This document shows, one piece after another, positions 17,152 to 26,336 of a stretch of 64,000 nt of DNA. Position 1 is the stretch's first letter; each line of letters begins with the position of its first letter. The stretch is taken from positions 248,001 through 312,000 of the forward strand of contig JAFPBO010000018.1 in NCBI GenBank assembly GCA_017390475.1, read 5' to 3'. Origin of the DNA: Loktanella sp. Its GTDB lineage: Bacteria; Pseudomonadota; Alphaproteobacteria; Rhodobacterales; Rhodobacteraceae. The notes under the pieces are model-generated. The model was not told the origin of the DNA. It saw nothing but the letters and a program-made list of their open reading frames with translations, and made no database searches. Made by a program: the position numbers and the translations under genes.

Positions 17152-18528
17152 ATGATCCTGCTCGCTTTCATCATCCTGTTTGTCGCCGCCGCCATCGGCT
17201 ACGTGATCAACATCAGGGCCGCACAGGCCATTCGTGACGGGGGCGCACCGCTGCACTCTCTGGTCGGTTTCCACGGTATGTTTTCGGCGCTCGTCGTGCT
17301 CGTGCCGGTTTTTATTCTTATTCTTCTATGGATCGCGCTGGCCGATCCACTGATCCAGCGCCTTGTCGCCGCGAGCCTGCCAGAAGGCACGTTTGATGGT
17401 CTTGGCACCGGTGCGATCCAGCTGATTATGGCAGAAATCAATTCGCTGGCCGGGGGCCGCGTCTTTGGTACGCCGGAAGACTGGAAAATCGAAGCCGCCG
17501 AACGGCTGGTCGGGTATGAGCGCACCGCCGATATTGCGCTGGTCGTCGTTGTCATCATCGCAGTCATCGCGCTGATCGCCTTTGCCCGCCGCACTGTGAT
17601 CGCTGAATTCCGCGCGCGCCAAGGGTCCGAAGGGATCATGCTGCGTCTGATGGCGTTCTGCGCGATCTTTGCGATCTTTGTCACAATCGCTATCGTCTTT
17701 GCTCTGGTCTACGAAACCAGCAAGTTCTTCTCGATGGTGCCGATCACCGAATTCCTGTTCGGTCTGAACTGGGAACCCCAGATCCCGATCCGCGCCGACC
17801 AGATCGCCGCCGAAGGCGCATTTGGTGCGGTCCCAGTGTTCCTTGGCACTTTGGTCATTGCCTCGGTCGCGCTGATCGTCGCTATTCCCATCGGGTTGAT
17901 GACTGCGATCTACCTGAACGAATTCGCATCACGCCGGGTCCGGTCGGTGGTCAAACCTTTTCTTGAAATCCTCGCCGGTGTGCCGACGGTGGTCTACGGC
18001 TTTTTCGCCATTCTGGTCGTGGCCCCCTGGCTACGCAGCACTGGCGCGTCGCTGGGGATTGATGTTGCGTCCAACACCGCGCTTGCCGCGGGCAGCGTCA
18101 TGGGGATCATGCTGATCCCATTCATCTCTTCCTTTGCGGATGACGCGCTGTCAGCGGTGCCGCAAAGCCTGCGTGACGGTGCGCTGGCGCTGGGTGCCAC
18201 AAGGTCGGAAACCATGCTGAATGTGCTGGTCCCTGCCGCGATCCCGGGCATCGTCGGTGGTATCTTGCTGGCCGTCAGCCGCGCAATCGGTGAAACGATG
18301 ATCGTGGTGATGGCCGCTGGCCTGATCGCAAGAATGACGATCAACCCACTCGACTCGGTCACTGCTGTCACCGTTCAGATCGTGACCCTGCTCATCGGCG
18401 ACACCGCTTTTGATAACCCCAAGACGCTGTCGGCCTTTGCGCTGGGCATGATGTTGTTCATCATCACGCTTGGCATCAACGTGCTGGCCTTGCGGATCGT
18501 CCGCAAATACCGCGAAATCTATGATTGA
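17152..18528 (+). CDS. pstC: Phosphate ABC transporter permease PstC
   Basis: A 458-residue inner-membrane protein, about 140 residues longer than E. coli PstC because of an N-terminal region (1-190) with extra hydrophobic segments. The permease core (220-458) contains the EAA-type loop GALALGATRSETMLNVLVPAAIPG followed by AIGETMIVVMAAG, typical of PstC. ATG 17152 is chosen; an in-frame TTG at 17140 would add four residues. No strong ribosome-binding site is visible before either. Confidence 0.92.
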   Translation: MILLAFIILFVAAAIGYVINIRAAQAIRDGGAPLHSLVGFHGMFSALVVLVPVFILILLWIALADPLIQRLVAASLPEGTFDGLGTGAIQLIMAEINSLAGGRVFGTPEDWKIEAAERLVGYERTADIALVVVVIIAVIALIAFARRTVIAEFRARQGSEGIMLRLMAFCAIFAIFVTIAIVFALVYETSKFFSMVPITEFLFGLNWEPQIPIRADQIAAEGAFGAVPVFLGTLVIASVALIVAIPIGLMTAIYLNEFASRRVRSVVKPFLEILAGVPTVVYGFFAILVVAPWLRSTGASLGIDVASNTALAAGSVMGIMLIPFISSFADDALSAVPQSLRDGALALGATRSETMLNVLVPAAIPGIVGGILLAVSRAIGETMIVVMAAGLIARMTINPLDSVTAVTVQIVTLLIGDTAFDNPKTLSAFALGMMLFIITLGINVLALRIVRKYREIYD

Positions 18529-18539
18529 GGCATTGATCC

Positions 18540-19835
18540 ATGGCTGACACAACAAACATGGGCGCACCCGCCCCGCACCGGATTTCGCTGACCGAACGGT
18601 CACCCGCCGTTGCCCGCCGCAAGCGCAAAGACCTGATCCTGCAAGGCTTTGGCCTGCTTGCAATCTTCATCGCCTTTGCCGTGATGTTTTTGCTGTTCGC
18701 ATCACTGATCCGCACGGGTCACACAGCCTTTGTCCAGACGCATGTGACGCTGGATGTCTATGTCGACCCGGCAGAGATCCCTCTTGATGGGCTGCCACGT
18801 GGCGGATTTCAGGATGTCGTGACCAATGCGCTGATCGCCAAACTGCCAAGCGCGGATGAAGACTCTGAACGGCGCGCCGTGCGCAACATCATCTCGAACG
18901 GGGCGCAGTTTTACCTGCGGGATCGGGTCGTCGCCGACCCGTCTTTGATCGGGCAGACCATCAGCATCAAGGTGCCAGTCTCTGACGCCTATGACCAGTT
19001 GCACAAGGGCAGTATCAGCCGCGACACACCAGAGGCACTGCGCCGCGTCAACGACGAAGGGATCGCCTGGTTTGACGAGTTGATCGCCGACGGTGCGATC
19101 AGCAAACCACTGAACTTTTCGCTGATCACCAATGCCGACTCGCGCTTTCCCGAACTCGCCGGTCTGCGCGGTGCGCTGGTCGGGTCATTCTGGGCCTTGC
19201 TGACGTGCTTTGTTATCGCTTTCCCGACGGGGATCGGGGCCGCGATTTACCTCGAAGAATTCGCACCCAAGAACAAAGTGTCGGATCTCATCGAGGTGAA
19301 CATCAATAACCTTGCGGCGGTGCCTTCGGTGGTCTTCGGTCTGCTGGCGCTGGCGGTGTTCCTCAACTACCTCGGAATGCCGCGATCGGCGCCTTTTGTC
19401 GGTGGTCTGACGCTGGCTTTGATGACCATGCCGACGATCATCATCGCGACCCGTGCCGCGCTGAAAGCTGTGCCACCATCCATCCGCGAAGCCGCTTTGG
19501 GTGTGGGTGCCTCCAAACAACAGGTGGTGTTCCAGCATGTGCTGCCCTTGGCGATGCCCGGCATTCTGACCGGCACAATCATCGGTCTGGCGCAGGCGTT
19601 AGGGGAAACCGCCCCACTGCTGCTGATCGGGATGAACGCTTTCATCACTTCTGCCGCTTCAACACCATTTGAAGCCGCCACCGCCCTGCCCACCCAGATC
19701 TTTATCTGGGCCGACAGCCCCGAACGCGGCTTTGTCAGCCGGACCTCTGCTGCCATTCTGGTTTTGCTGACCTTCCTGATCTTCATGAACGGGATCGCCA
19801 TCTACCTGCGCAGCAAATTTGAACGCCGTTGGTAA
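18540..19835 (+). CDS. pstA: Phosphate ABC transporter permease PstA
   Basis: A 431-residue inner-membrane permease. Residues 1-210 form a long N-terminal part with one membrane helix (DLILQGFGLLAIFIAFAVMF) and a periplasmic domain, resembling the DUF3333 region attached to alphaproteobacterial PstA. The core carries EEFAPKNKVSDLIEVNINNLAAVPS-type sequence and the EAA loop AALGVGASKQQVVFQHVLP, then GLAQALGETAPLLLIGM. It starts 11 bases after pstC and pairs with it as the membrane channel. Confidence 0.93.
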   Translation: MADTTNMGAPAPHRISLTERSPAVARRKRKDLILQGFGLLAIFIAFAVMFLLFASLIRTGHTAFVQTHVTLDVYVDPAEIPLDGLPRGGFQDVVTNALIAKLPSADEDSERRAVRNIISNGAQFYLRDRVVADPSLIGQTISIKVPVSDAYDQLHKGSISRDTPEALRRVNDEGIAWFDELIADGAISKPLNFSLITNADSRFPELAGLRGALVGSFWALLTCFVIAFPTGIGAAIYLEEFAPKNKVSDLIEVNINNLAAVPSVVFGLLALAVFLNYLGMPRSAPFVGGLTLALMTMPTIIIATRAALKAVPPSIREAALGVGASKQQVVFQHVLPLAMPGILTGTIIGLAQALGETAPLLLIGMNAFITSAASTPFEAATALPTQIFIWADSPERGFVSRTSAAILVLLTFLIFMNGIAIYLRSKFERRW

Positions 19836-19844
19836 AGGACTGAC

Positions 19845-20645
19845 ATGATGGATGACCTCAGACGAATTGAAAGAACTGCCGAAATGAACGACACAAAAAT
19901 CTCTGCCAAAGGCGTGCAGGTGTTTTATGGCGACACCCATGCCATCAAAGACGTGGATGTCCAAATCGGAGACAAGACAGTCACCGCCTTTATCGGCCCG
20001 TCGGGCTGCGGCAAATCCACCTTTCTGCGCTGCCTGAACCGGATGAACGACACGATCGACATCTGCCGCGTGCAAGGCAGCATTACGATGGACGGGCAAG
20101 ATATTTACGATCCCCGCGTCGATCCGGTGCAACTGCGCGCCAAGGTCGGCATGGTGTTTCAGAAACCCAACCCGTTCCCGAAATCGATCTATGACAACGT
20201 CGCCTACGGCCCGAAAATCCACGGTCTGGCCCAGACCAAGGCCGATATGGATGTGATCGTCGAAGCCTCTCTGCGCCGCGCCGCGATCTGGAACGAGGTG
20301 AAAGACCGCCTTGATGCGCCCGGCACCGGCTTGTCGGGTGGTCAGCAGCAGCGTCTGTGCATCGCACGTGCCGTGGCGACCGCGCCGGAAGTGTTGCTGA
20401 TGGATGAACCTTGTTCAGCACTCGACCCTATCGCCACCGCCCAGATCGAGGAATTGATCGACGAGTTGCGCCAGCAGTTTTCGGTGGTGATTGTGACCCA
20501 CTCGATGCAGCAGGCCGCACGTGTCAGCCAGAAAACCGCCTTTTTCCACTTGGGCAATCTAGTGGAATTCAACGACACCGACCAGATCTTCACCAACCCA
20601 CAAGATCCGCGCACCGAAAGCTATATCACCGGCCGGATCGGATAA
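19845..20645 (+). CDS. pstB: Phosphate ABC transporter ATP-binding protein PstB
   Basis: A 266-residue ATPase. The Walker A is GPSGCGKST, followed by the PstB-specific LRCLNRMND; the Q-loop is [18 protein letters not shown]; the signature is [14 protein letters not shown]; Walker B is [13 protein letters not shown]; the switch histidine is in [11 protein letters not shown] at 19845 gives a 15-residue leader; an internal ATG at 19884 is possible. It energises PstCA, and with PhoU relays phosphate status. Confidence 0.97.
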   Translation: MMDDLRRIERTAEMNDTKISAKGVQVFYGDTHAIKDVDVQIGDKTVTAFIGPSGCGKSTFLRCLNRMNDTIDICRVQGSITMDGQDIYDPRVDPVQLRAKVGMVFQKPNPFPKSIYDNVAYGPKIHGLAQTKADMDVIVEASLRRAAIWNEVKDRLDAPGTGLSGGQQQRLCIARAVATAPEVLLMDEPCSALDPIATAQIEELIDELRQQFSVVIVTHSMQQAARVSQKTAFFHLGNLVEFNDTDQIFTNPQDPRTESYITGRIG

Positions 20646-20656
20646 GGATCAAAGCT

Positions 20657-21373
20657 ATGAACGATCAACATATCGTCGCCTCGTTCGACCGCGACCTTGA
20701 AAGCATTCAGGCCAGCGTGATGAAGATGGGTGGTCTGGTGGAACAGGCGCTAAGCGATGCAGCCAAAGCGCTGAAAACCCGCGATGCCGAGCTTGCCGAA
20801 CAGGTGCGCAAGGGTGACGGGATCATTGATGAACTTGACCTTATGGTCAAATCTGACGCCGCACGTCTGCTGGCGCTGCGCGCGCCAACAGCCAAGGATC
20901 TGCGTCTGGTGCTGGCGGTGATGGAAATCAGCTCGCATCTGGAACGCTGCGGTGATTACGCTAAGAACATCGCCAAACGCACAAAGGCGATGTCGCATGT
21001 CAGCGCCATCAGCGGTACATTGTCTGATCTGGGGCGGATGTCGGCCTTTGTCGAAAGCATGATCAATGATGCGCTGGACGCCTTTATCCAACGCGATGTC
21101 GACAAAGCGCAGACCATCATCGACCGCGATGTCGAAGCGGATCAGATCTATAACACCCTGTTCCGGTCGCTGCTGACCCATATGATGGAAGACCATGGCA
21201 ACATCGCTGTGGGCATGCATCTGCATTTCATCGCCAAGAACATCGAACGGATCGGCGATCATGCCACGGGTATCGCCGAACAGACGATCTATGCCGTGAC
21301 AGGGAAGCTGCCTGAGGATGAACGGCCCAAGCAGGACGACACTGCATTGGAACTGCAAGGAAGTACCCTCTGA
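20657..21373 (+). CDS. phoU: Phosphate signalling regulator PhoU
   Basis: A 238-residue all-helical protein with two PhoU repeats. Metal-binding type motifs occur in each half (EISSHLERCGDYAKNIAKR near 92-110 and FIAKNIERIGDHATGIAEQ near 192-210). PhoU modulates the Pst transporter and the PhoR/PhoB system. ATG 20657 follows pstB by 11 bases. Its stop overlaps the phoB start (TGATG). No phoR kinase gene is in the window. Confidence 0.96.
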   Translation: MNDQHIVASFDRDLESIQASVMKMGGLVEQALSDAAKALKTRDAELAEQVRKGDGIIDELDLMVKSDAARLLALRAPTAKDLRLVLAVMEISSHLERCGDYAKNIAKRTKAMSHVSAISGTLSDLGRMSAFVESMINDALDAFIQRDVDKAQTIIDRDVEADQIYNTLFRSLLTHMMEDHGNIAVGMHLHFIAKNIERIGDHATGIAEQTIYAVTGKLPEDERPKQDDTALELQGSTL

Positions 21374-22062
21374 TGGTCGAACTGCAACCTTCTGTCCTTG
21401 TGGTCGAAGATGAGCCAGCACAACGTGAAGTGTTGGCTTACAACCTGGAAAGCGAAGGGTTTCGCGTCATCAAAGCCGCTGATGGCAACGAAGCTCTGTT
21501 GCTGATCGAAGAGGAACACCCCGATCTGATCCTGCTGGACTGGATGCTGCCCGGCACGTCTGGGATCGAGATCTGCCGCCAGATCAAAAGCCGCCCGGCG
21601 TTTCGGATGACACCAGTGATTATGCTGTCTGCCCGGTCGGAAGAGGTGGACAAGGTCCGCGGTCTGGAAACAGGGGCAGACGATTACATCTCCAAGCCCT
21701 ATTCGATCATCGAATTGCTGGCGCGTGTGAAGGCGCATCTGCGTCGGTCGCGGCCTGCGACGATGGGCGAACGACTGGTCTATGATGATATCGTGCTGGA
21801 TTCCGAGACGCATAAAGTGTTTCGCGGTGAAAATGAGCTGCGGCTTGGCCCGACAGAGTTTCGCTTGCTGACCACGTTCATGGAAAAGCCGGGCCGGGTC
21901 TGGAGCAGGGATCAATTGCTGGACCGGGTCTGGGGCCGCGACATCTATGTCGATACCCGCACCGTCGACGTGCATGTTGGTAGGTTGCGCAAGGTTCTGG
22001 GCAGTCACGGAGGCGATGACCTGATCCGCACCGTACGTGGTGCCGGGTATGCTTTGGGATAA
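21373..22062 (+). CDS. phoB: Phosphate regulon response regulator PhoB
   Basis: A 229-residue OmpR/PhoB-type regulator. The receiver has the acidic pocket (VVEDEPAQ), phosphoacceptor Asp56 (ILLDWMLPG), and the conserved lysine in DDYISKPYS. The winged-helix DNA-binding domain (residues 135-229) has LGPTEFRLLTTFMEKPGRV, the recognition helix TVDVHVGRLRKVL, and the C-terminal hairpin IRTVRGAGYAL. It activates PHO boxes such as those at 15947 and 22764. Its cognate sensor PhoR is not seen here. The next gene starts inside its 3' end. Confidence 0.96.
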   Translation: MVELQPSVLVVEDEPAQREVLAYNLESEGFRVIKAADGNEALLLIEEEHPDLILLDWMLPGTSGIEICRQIKSRPAFRMTPVIMLSARSEEVDKVRGLETGADDYISKPYSIIELLARVKAHLRRSRPATMGERLVYDDIVLDSETHKVFRGENELRLGPTEFRLLTTFMEKPGRVWSRDQLLDRVWGRDIYVDTRTVDVHVGRLRKVLGSHGGDDLIRTVRGAGYALG

Positions 22063-22750
22063 GACCCACATCCTGCCAGTAGACGCCAGCGATCAGGCAC
22101 GCGCCTTATTGTTCTGGTGCGCGCTGGATCACCCGCCTGCCGCCATCTCTCGGGCCTGCGACCTGGCCGCCATAGACATCATGCATACGACCGAACTGGC
22201 CGCATGTCTGGCGATCATTGCCCGGCGCAAACCCGATTTGCTTGTTCACGACCTGGCGTTGACCGCAGATAACCCAGATTTCGCGGCGAGTGTTGTCCGA
22301 CACCGGAGCACGGCCAGCCTACCTCTGCTGGCTTACCACTGCGGAACCGAACCCCAGATCACCCCCGCCCCGCTGACCCGGCAAACAAGCGAGACGGATG
22401 CCTTTCTGACAATCCGCAGCTTTCTGCGCCGTGACCGGCCTGTCGCCCTGAACAGCAGTCGACAGAATGGCGTCTTCATTCTGGATGAAGTGCGGTTCAC
22501 CCTTGGTTATGGCGACGCTCTGGCAAAGATCAGCAAGGCCGATCTGTGCATGCTCGGGCCGTTCTTTGATTTGGCGGATGTGGTTTTCGACCGGCCAACA
22601 CTGGCACGGCTTGCGTTGAGCGCGACAGGCGCCACCACATGGTCGATCGACCGGCTGATCAGCCGCACACGGCGCAACGTCAGGACACAACTAGGAATTG
22701 ATCCCCTGCGGTCCGTGCGCGGGATTGGATATGCGCTCGCCGCTGATTGA
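22049..22750 (+). CDS. Degenerate PhoB-like winged-helix protein
   Basis: A 233-residue protein whose plan mirrors PhoB. KPDLLVHDLAL (61-71) aligns with the phosphoacceptor strand and keeps an aspartate (68). The N-terminal acidic pair is reduced to VDASD, and the conserved lysine-proline of the receiver is missing. The C-terminal half has LGPFFDLADVVFDRP and ends SVRGIGYAL, like PhoB's LGPTEFRLL and TVRGAGYAL; the recognition helix stretch is SIDRLISRTRRNVR. ATG 22049 overlaps phoB by 14 bases in another frame, so it is translationally coupled. A phosphorylation-independent or antagonistic partner of PhoB is inference. Confidence 0.72.
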   Translation: MLWDKTHILPVDASDQARALLFWCALDHPPAAISRACDLAAIDIMHTTELAACLAIIARRKPDLLVHDLALTADNPDFAASVVRHRSTASLPLLAYHCGTEPQITPAPLTRQTSETDAFLTIRSFLRRDRPVALNSSRQNGVFILDEVRFTLGYGDALAKISKADLCMLGPFFDLADVVFDRPTLARLALSATGATTWSIDRLISRTRRNVRTQLGIDPLRSVRGIGYALAAD

Positions 22751-22763
22751 CCCGCACGGCCGA

Positions 22764-22803
22764 CTTTTACAAAACCATCATGAATATTTTACGTCACTGT
22801 TCC
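22764..22803 (+). promoter_or_regulatory. Tandem PHO boxes upstream of phnD
   Basis: Four 7-base units at strict 11-base spacing: CTTTTAC, CCATCAT, ATTTTAC, CTGTTCC, separated by AAAA, GAAT and GTCA. The first pair fits the CTGTCAT-N4-CTGTCAT consensus. TTACAAAACCATCA differs by one base from the pstS box. It lies 53-92 bases before the phnD start. Confidence 0.78.
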
Positions 22804-22855
22804 ATTCTGCAGTCAGGGAAAAGGCATCAACCTGCTGCTGCAAAGGAATTATTCC

Positions 22856-23803
22856 ATGAAAATGATCGCCTCTCTTACCGCGATGGCCGTCGTACTGGCC
22901 ACGCCAAGCTTTGCCGAATTCGCTCTGGCTGACCGGTTCGTCGATAATGATGGCGACCTGATCGCCGATATCCCGACAGATGAATCCCAGTGGTTGGACC
23001 CTGCCACGCTGGTTTTTGCCTATACCCCTGTTGAAGATCCCGCCGTCTATGCCGAAGTCTGGCAGCCCTTCCTTGATCACATGGAAGAGGTGACCGGAAA
23101 ACCCGTGCAGTTTTTCCCTGTGCAATCCAATGCCGCACAGATCGAAGCGATGCGCGCAGGCCGTCTGCATGTCGCCGGTTTCAACACTGGATCGAACCCG
23201 CTGGCTGTTGCCTGTGCCGGCTTCCGCCCCTTTGCGATGATGGCTGGTGAAGACGGTTCTTTCGGCTATGAAATGGAATTCATCACCTACCCCGGTTCCG
23301 GCATTTCCGAGATTGCTGATATCGCTGGGCGCACGATGGCTTTCACAGCGGAAACCTCCAACTCCGGCTTCAAGGCCCCTTCGGCCCTGCTGGCATCCGA
23401 ATTCGGTCTGGAAGCCGAACGTGATTTCACCCCCGCATTTTCCGGCGCGCATGACAATTCGATCCTGGGTGTGGCCAACCGCGATTACGACGCGGCCGCT
23501 ATCGCCAATTCGGTCCGTATCCGCATGGAAGCCCGCGACGTGGTCCAGGCTGATCAGCTGGAAATCATCTATACCTCCGACACTTTCCCAACGACTGGCT
23601 ATGGCACCGTCTACAACCTGCACCCCGATCTGCAGGAGAAAGTCGCCGAGGCGTTCTTTTCCTTCGACTGGACCGGCACCGCGATGGAAGAAGAATTCAG
23701 CAATTCCGGTGAATCGCAGTTCATTCCGATCACTTTCCAGGAAAACTGGTCGGTGATCCGTCAGATCGATGCCGCGATGGGCGTTGAATATAACTGCCAG
23801 TAA
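22856..23803 (+). CDS. phnD: Phosphonate/phosphite/phosphate ABC transporter substrate-binding protein PhnD
   Basis: A 315-residue periplasmic protein with a signal peptide (MKMIASLTAMAVVLATPSFA). The PhnD family pattern is clear: LVFAYTPVEDPAVYAEVWQPFLDHMEE, QSNAAQIEAMRAGRLHVAGFNTG, and SNSGFKAPSALLASEFGLE. It captures phosphonates, phosphite or phosphate esters for PhnCEE. It follows tandem PHO boxes and is itself followed by a strong terminator-like hairpin. Confidence 0.94.
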   Translation: MKMIASLTAMAVVLATPSFAEFALADRFVDNDGDLIADIPTDESQWLDPATLVFAYTPVEDPAVYAEVWQPFLDHMEEVTGKPVQFFPVQSNAAQIEAMRAGRLHVAGFNTGSNPLAVACAGFRPFAMMAGEDGSFGYEMEFITYPGSGISEIADIAGRTMAFTAETSNSGFKAPSALLASEFGLEAERDFTPAFSGAHDNSILGVANRDYDAAAIANSVRIRMEARDVVQADQLEIIYTSDTFPTTGYGTVYNLHPDLQEKVAEAFFSFDWTGTAMEEEFSNSGESQFIPITFQENWSVIRQIDAAMGVEYNCQ

Positions 23804-23818
23804 CGGTCAGTGATCATC

Positions 23819-23856
23819 GACGCGGGCGGCAAAGGTCGCCCGCGTCTTTTCTTTTC
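23819..23856 (+). terminator. Attenuator-like hairpin between phnD and phnC
   Basis: A perfect 10-base stem (GACGCGGGCG with CGCCCGCGTC, 8-base loop) is followed by TTTTCTTTTC, an excellent intrinsic terminator. It lies 15 bases after phnD and 13 bases before phnC, so partial read-through must feed phnCEE unless another promoter exists. Confidence 0.85.
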
Positions 23857-23869
23857 TCAGGAACCCGCC

Positions 23870-24691
23870 ATGCTGATCCTCGACGCCCTGTCCAAGACCT
23901 ATAAATCCGGCGACACCGCATTGTCAGATGTGTCGTTGAATGTGCCCAAGGGCCAGATCATGGGGCTGATCGGCCCGTCCGGCGCAGGAAAATCAACGTT
24001 GATCCGCTGCATCAACCGGCTGGTTGAACCGACCGGCGGCAAGGTGCTGCTGAATGATGTGGACCTTGTAGGTCTTGGCAAGCGCGACCTGCGCCAGCAA
24101 CGCCGGCGGATCGGGATGATTTTTCAGGAATATGCTTTGGTCGAACGACTGACCGTGATGGAAAACGTGTTGTCAGGCCGTTTGGGCTATGTTCCGTTCT
24201 GGCGCAGCTATCTGCGCCGCTTTCCCGCCGATGATATCGCCCGTGCTTATGCTCTGCTGGACCGTGTCGGGCTGATGGAACATGCCGACAAACGCGCTGA
24301 TGCCTTGTCCGGTGGTCAGCGGCAGCGGGTCGGCATCGCCCGCGCATTGGCGCAGGACCCCGAATTGCTGCTGGTCGATGAACCGACCGCCAGCCTTGAC
24401 CCCAAGACATCACGCCAGATCATGCGCCTGCTGATCGAGATTTGTGCCGAACGCGGCCTGCCCGCCATCGTCAACATCCATGACGTGCCACTGGCCCAGC
24501 AATTCATGCAGCGCATCGTCGGCCTGCGGGCCGGGCGCGTTGTCTTTGACGGCCCGCCTGATGAACTGACGCAGGATGCGCTGACCACGATCTATGGCGA
24601 AGAAGACTGGAACGCGATGCGCAAGGGTGACGAGGAACAGACCGCCGCCGAAGCCGACGCGCGCGACCGACTGGCGGCGTTGGTCGTATGA
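23870..24691 (+). CDS. phnC: Phosphonate-type ABC transporter ATP-binding protein PhnC
   Basis: A 273-residue ATPase with Walker [11 protein letters not shown]-loop [17 protein letters not shown], signature [15 protein letters not shown], Walker [14 protein letters not shown] and switch histidine in [12 protein letters not shown]. The [15 protein letters not shown] stretch after the Q-loop is typical of PhnC. ATG 23870 is chosen because it gives the standard [14 protein letters not shown] start; an in-frame codon at 23810 lies within the hairpin region. It overlaps phnE by four bases (ATGA). Confidence 0.94.
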   Translation: MLILDALSKTYKSGDTALSDVSLNVPKGQIMGLIGPSGAGKSTLIRCINRLVEPTGGKVLLNDVDLVGLGKRDLRQQRRRIGMIFQEYALVERLTVMENVLSGRLGYVPFWRSYLRRFPADDIARAYALLDRVGLMEHADKRADALSGGQRQRVGIARALAQDPELLLVDEPTASLDPKTSRQIMRLLIEICAERGLPAIVNIHDVPLAQQFMQRIVGLRAGRVVFDGPPDELTQDALTTIYGEEDWNAMRKGDEEQTAAEADARDRLAALVV

Positions 24692-25491
24692 GCAGCGCTT
24701 ATCCCACCAGCTGGAAGCGCCCGCCGCAGATCATCAAGGACCGGCGCTGGCGGATTGCCATACAGATCGGCATTGTTGTCTATCTGGTGCTGGCGATCAG
24801 CACCGTCGATGTGAACTGGGCCCGCGTCTATGAAGGTCTGGAACGCGGGCAGCGGTTCATCATGGGCTTTCTGCAACCGGATTTCACCAGCCGCTGGCGC
24901 GATATCAGCACCGGCCTGGTTGAAAGCCTGACGATGACGCTGACCTCCACCGTCGTCGGTGTGGCAATATCGGTGCCGATCGGGATCGGGGCAGCGCGCA
25001 ATATCGCACCGCACTGGATCTATGCGATCTGCCGGTCGATCATCGCCGTCAGCCGCGCCTTGCAGGAAATCATCATCGCGATCTTTCTGGTGGCGATGTT
25101 CGGCTTCGGTCCATTTGCAGGCTTTCTGACCTTGTCATTCGCCACTATCGGTTTCATCGCCAAATTGCTGGCCGATGACATCGAAGAGATCGAAGAAGCA
25201 CAGGCAGAGGCGATCCGCGCCACAGGCGCATCCTGGTGGCAGGTGGTCAATTACGCGGTGCAGCCGCAGGTGATGCCCCGACTGATCGGGCTGTCGCTCT
25301 ACCGGCTGGACATCAATTTCCGCGAGTCCGCCGTGATCGGTATTGTTGGCGCGGGCGGCATCGGGGCGACGCTGAACACAGCGATCAGCCGCTATGAATA
25401 TGACAGCGCGGGGGCGATCCTGCTGATCATCATCGCTATCGTGATGGTGGCGGAATACAGCTCCAGCTATCTGCGAAAGTTTCTGCAATGA
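24688..25491 (+). CDS. phnE: Phosphonate-type ABC transporter permease PhnE (first copy)
   Basis: A 267-residue inner-membrane permease with about six hydrophobic segments. The EAA-type loop is [29 protein letters not shown], followed by [23 protein letters not shown], the signature end of PhnE proteins. It overlaps both neighbours by four bases (ATGA), so phnC, phnE and the second phnE are tightly coupled. Confidence 0.93.
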   Translation: MSSAYPTSWKRPPQIIKDRRWRIAIQIGIVVYLVLAISTVDVNWARVYEGLERGQRFIMGFLQPDFTSRWRDISTGLVESLTMTLTSTVVGVAISVPIGIGAARNIAPHWIYAICRSIIAVSRALQEIIIAIFLVAMFGFGPFAGFLTLSFATIGFIAKLLADDIEEIEEAQAEAIRATGASWWQVVNYAVQPQVMPRLIGLSLYRLDINFRESAVIGIVGAGGIGATLNTAISRYEYDSAGAILLIIIAIVMVAEYSSSYLRKFLQ

Positions 25492-26300
25492 CCGAATTGT
25501 CCCATCATTCCCAAATCTGGACCTACCGCACCCCGCGCGCGCGGCTGCTGCTGTGGGGCGGCTGGTTGGCGTTGGTGGCGCTGTTCGTCTATTGCTGGCA
25601 GGTCATGACCGCACGCACGATGTGGGTCTTCGTCTGGGATGCCCCGACCCAAGCCGCTGATATCGGCAGCCGGATGATGCCACCGCGTTGGTCCTATCTG
25701 CCTGAACTGATGGGACCGTTGTGGGATACAATCAACATCGCCACGTTGGGCACACTGGGTGGCGTCATCATGGCAGTACCAATAGCCTTTGTCGCCGCGC
25801 GCAACACATCGCCATCACTGCTGATCCTGCGGCCCATCGCACTCTTCATCATCGTGGCGTCTCGGTCGATCAATTCGCTGATCTGGGCGCTGTTGCTGGT
25901 GGCGATCATCGGGCCGGGGCTGCTGGCCGGGATCATCGCCATCGCGCTGCGGTCGATCGGGTTCATCGGCAAGCTGCTCTATGAAGCGATCGAAGAAACC
26001 GACGCCAAACAGATCGAAGCGATCACCGCGACAGGCGCCAGCGGCGTGCAGGTGCTGAGCTATGCGATTGTACCGCAGATCATGCCGGCGTTCTGGGGGA
26101 TCACCGTGTTCCGCTGGGATATCAATATCCGTGAAAGCGCGATCCTCGGGTTGGTCGGTGCCGGTGGTATCGGGCTGAAACTGAATGCCTCACTCAATAC
26201 GCTGGCATGGGGACAGATCAGCGTGATCCTACTGCTGATCCTCGGCACTGTGGTGGTCAGCGAATGGGTATCGTCAAAGATGCGGCACGCGATCATCTGA
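25488..26300 (+). CDS. phnE: Phosphonate-type ABC transporter permease PhnE (second copy)
   Basis: A 270-residue permease homologous to the preceding one: the EAA-type loop EETDAKQIEAITATGASGVQVLSY and FRWDINIRESAILGLVGAGGIG are conserved. The two probably form a heterodimeric channel. A 30-base-wide hairpin follows at once. No phosphonate-cleaving genes (phnG-M, phnX, phnW) or phosphite dehydrogenase follow, so the true substrate is not shown by context. Confidence 0.93.
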   Translation: MTELSHHSQIWTYRTPRARLLLWGGWLALVALFVYCWQVMTARTMWVFVWDAPTQAADIGSRMMPPRWSYLPELMGPLWDTINIATLGTLGGVIMAVPIAFVAARNTSPSLLILRPIALFIIVASRSINSLIWALLLVAIIGPGLLAGIIAIALRSIGFIGKLLYEAIEETDAKQIEAITATGASGVQVLSYAIVPQIMPAFWGITVFRWDINIRESAILGLVGAGGIGLKLNASLNTLAWGQISVILLLILGTVVVSEWVSSKMRHAII

Positions 26301-26303
26301 GAC

Positions 26304-26330
26304 GTGCAGGGGCGGCAACCGCCCCTGCAC
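26304..26330. terminator. Perfect hairpin between convergent phnE and uspA
   Basis: A 12-base perfect stem (GTGCAGGGGCGG with CCGCCCCTGCAC, loop CAA) starts 3 bases after phnE and ends 6 bases before the stop of the convergent stress-protein gene. It can act in both directions, although no T-run follows on either strand. Confidence 0.7.
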
Positions 26331-26336
26331 CGCGGG

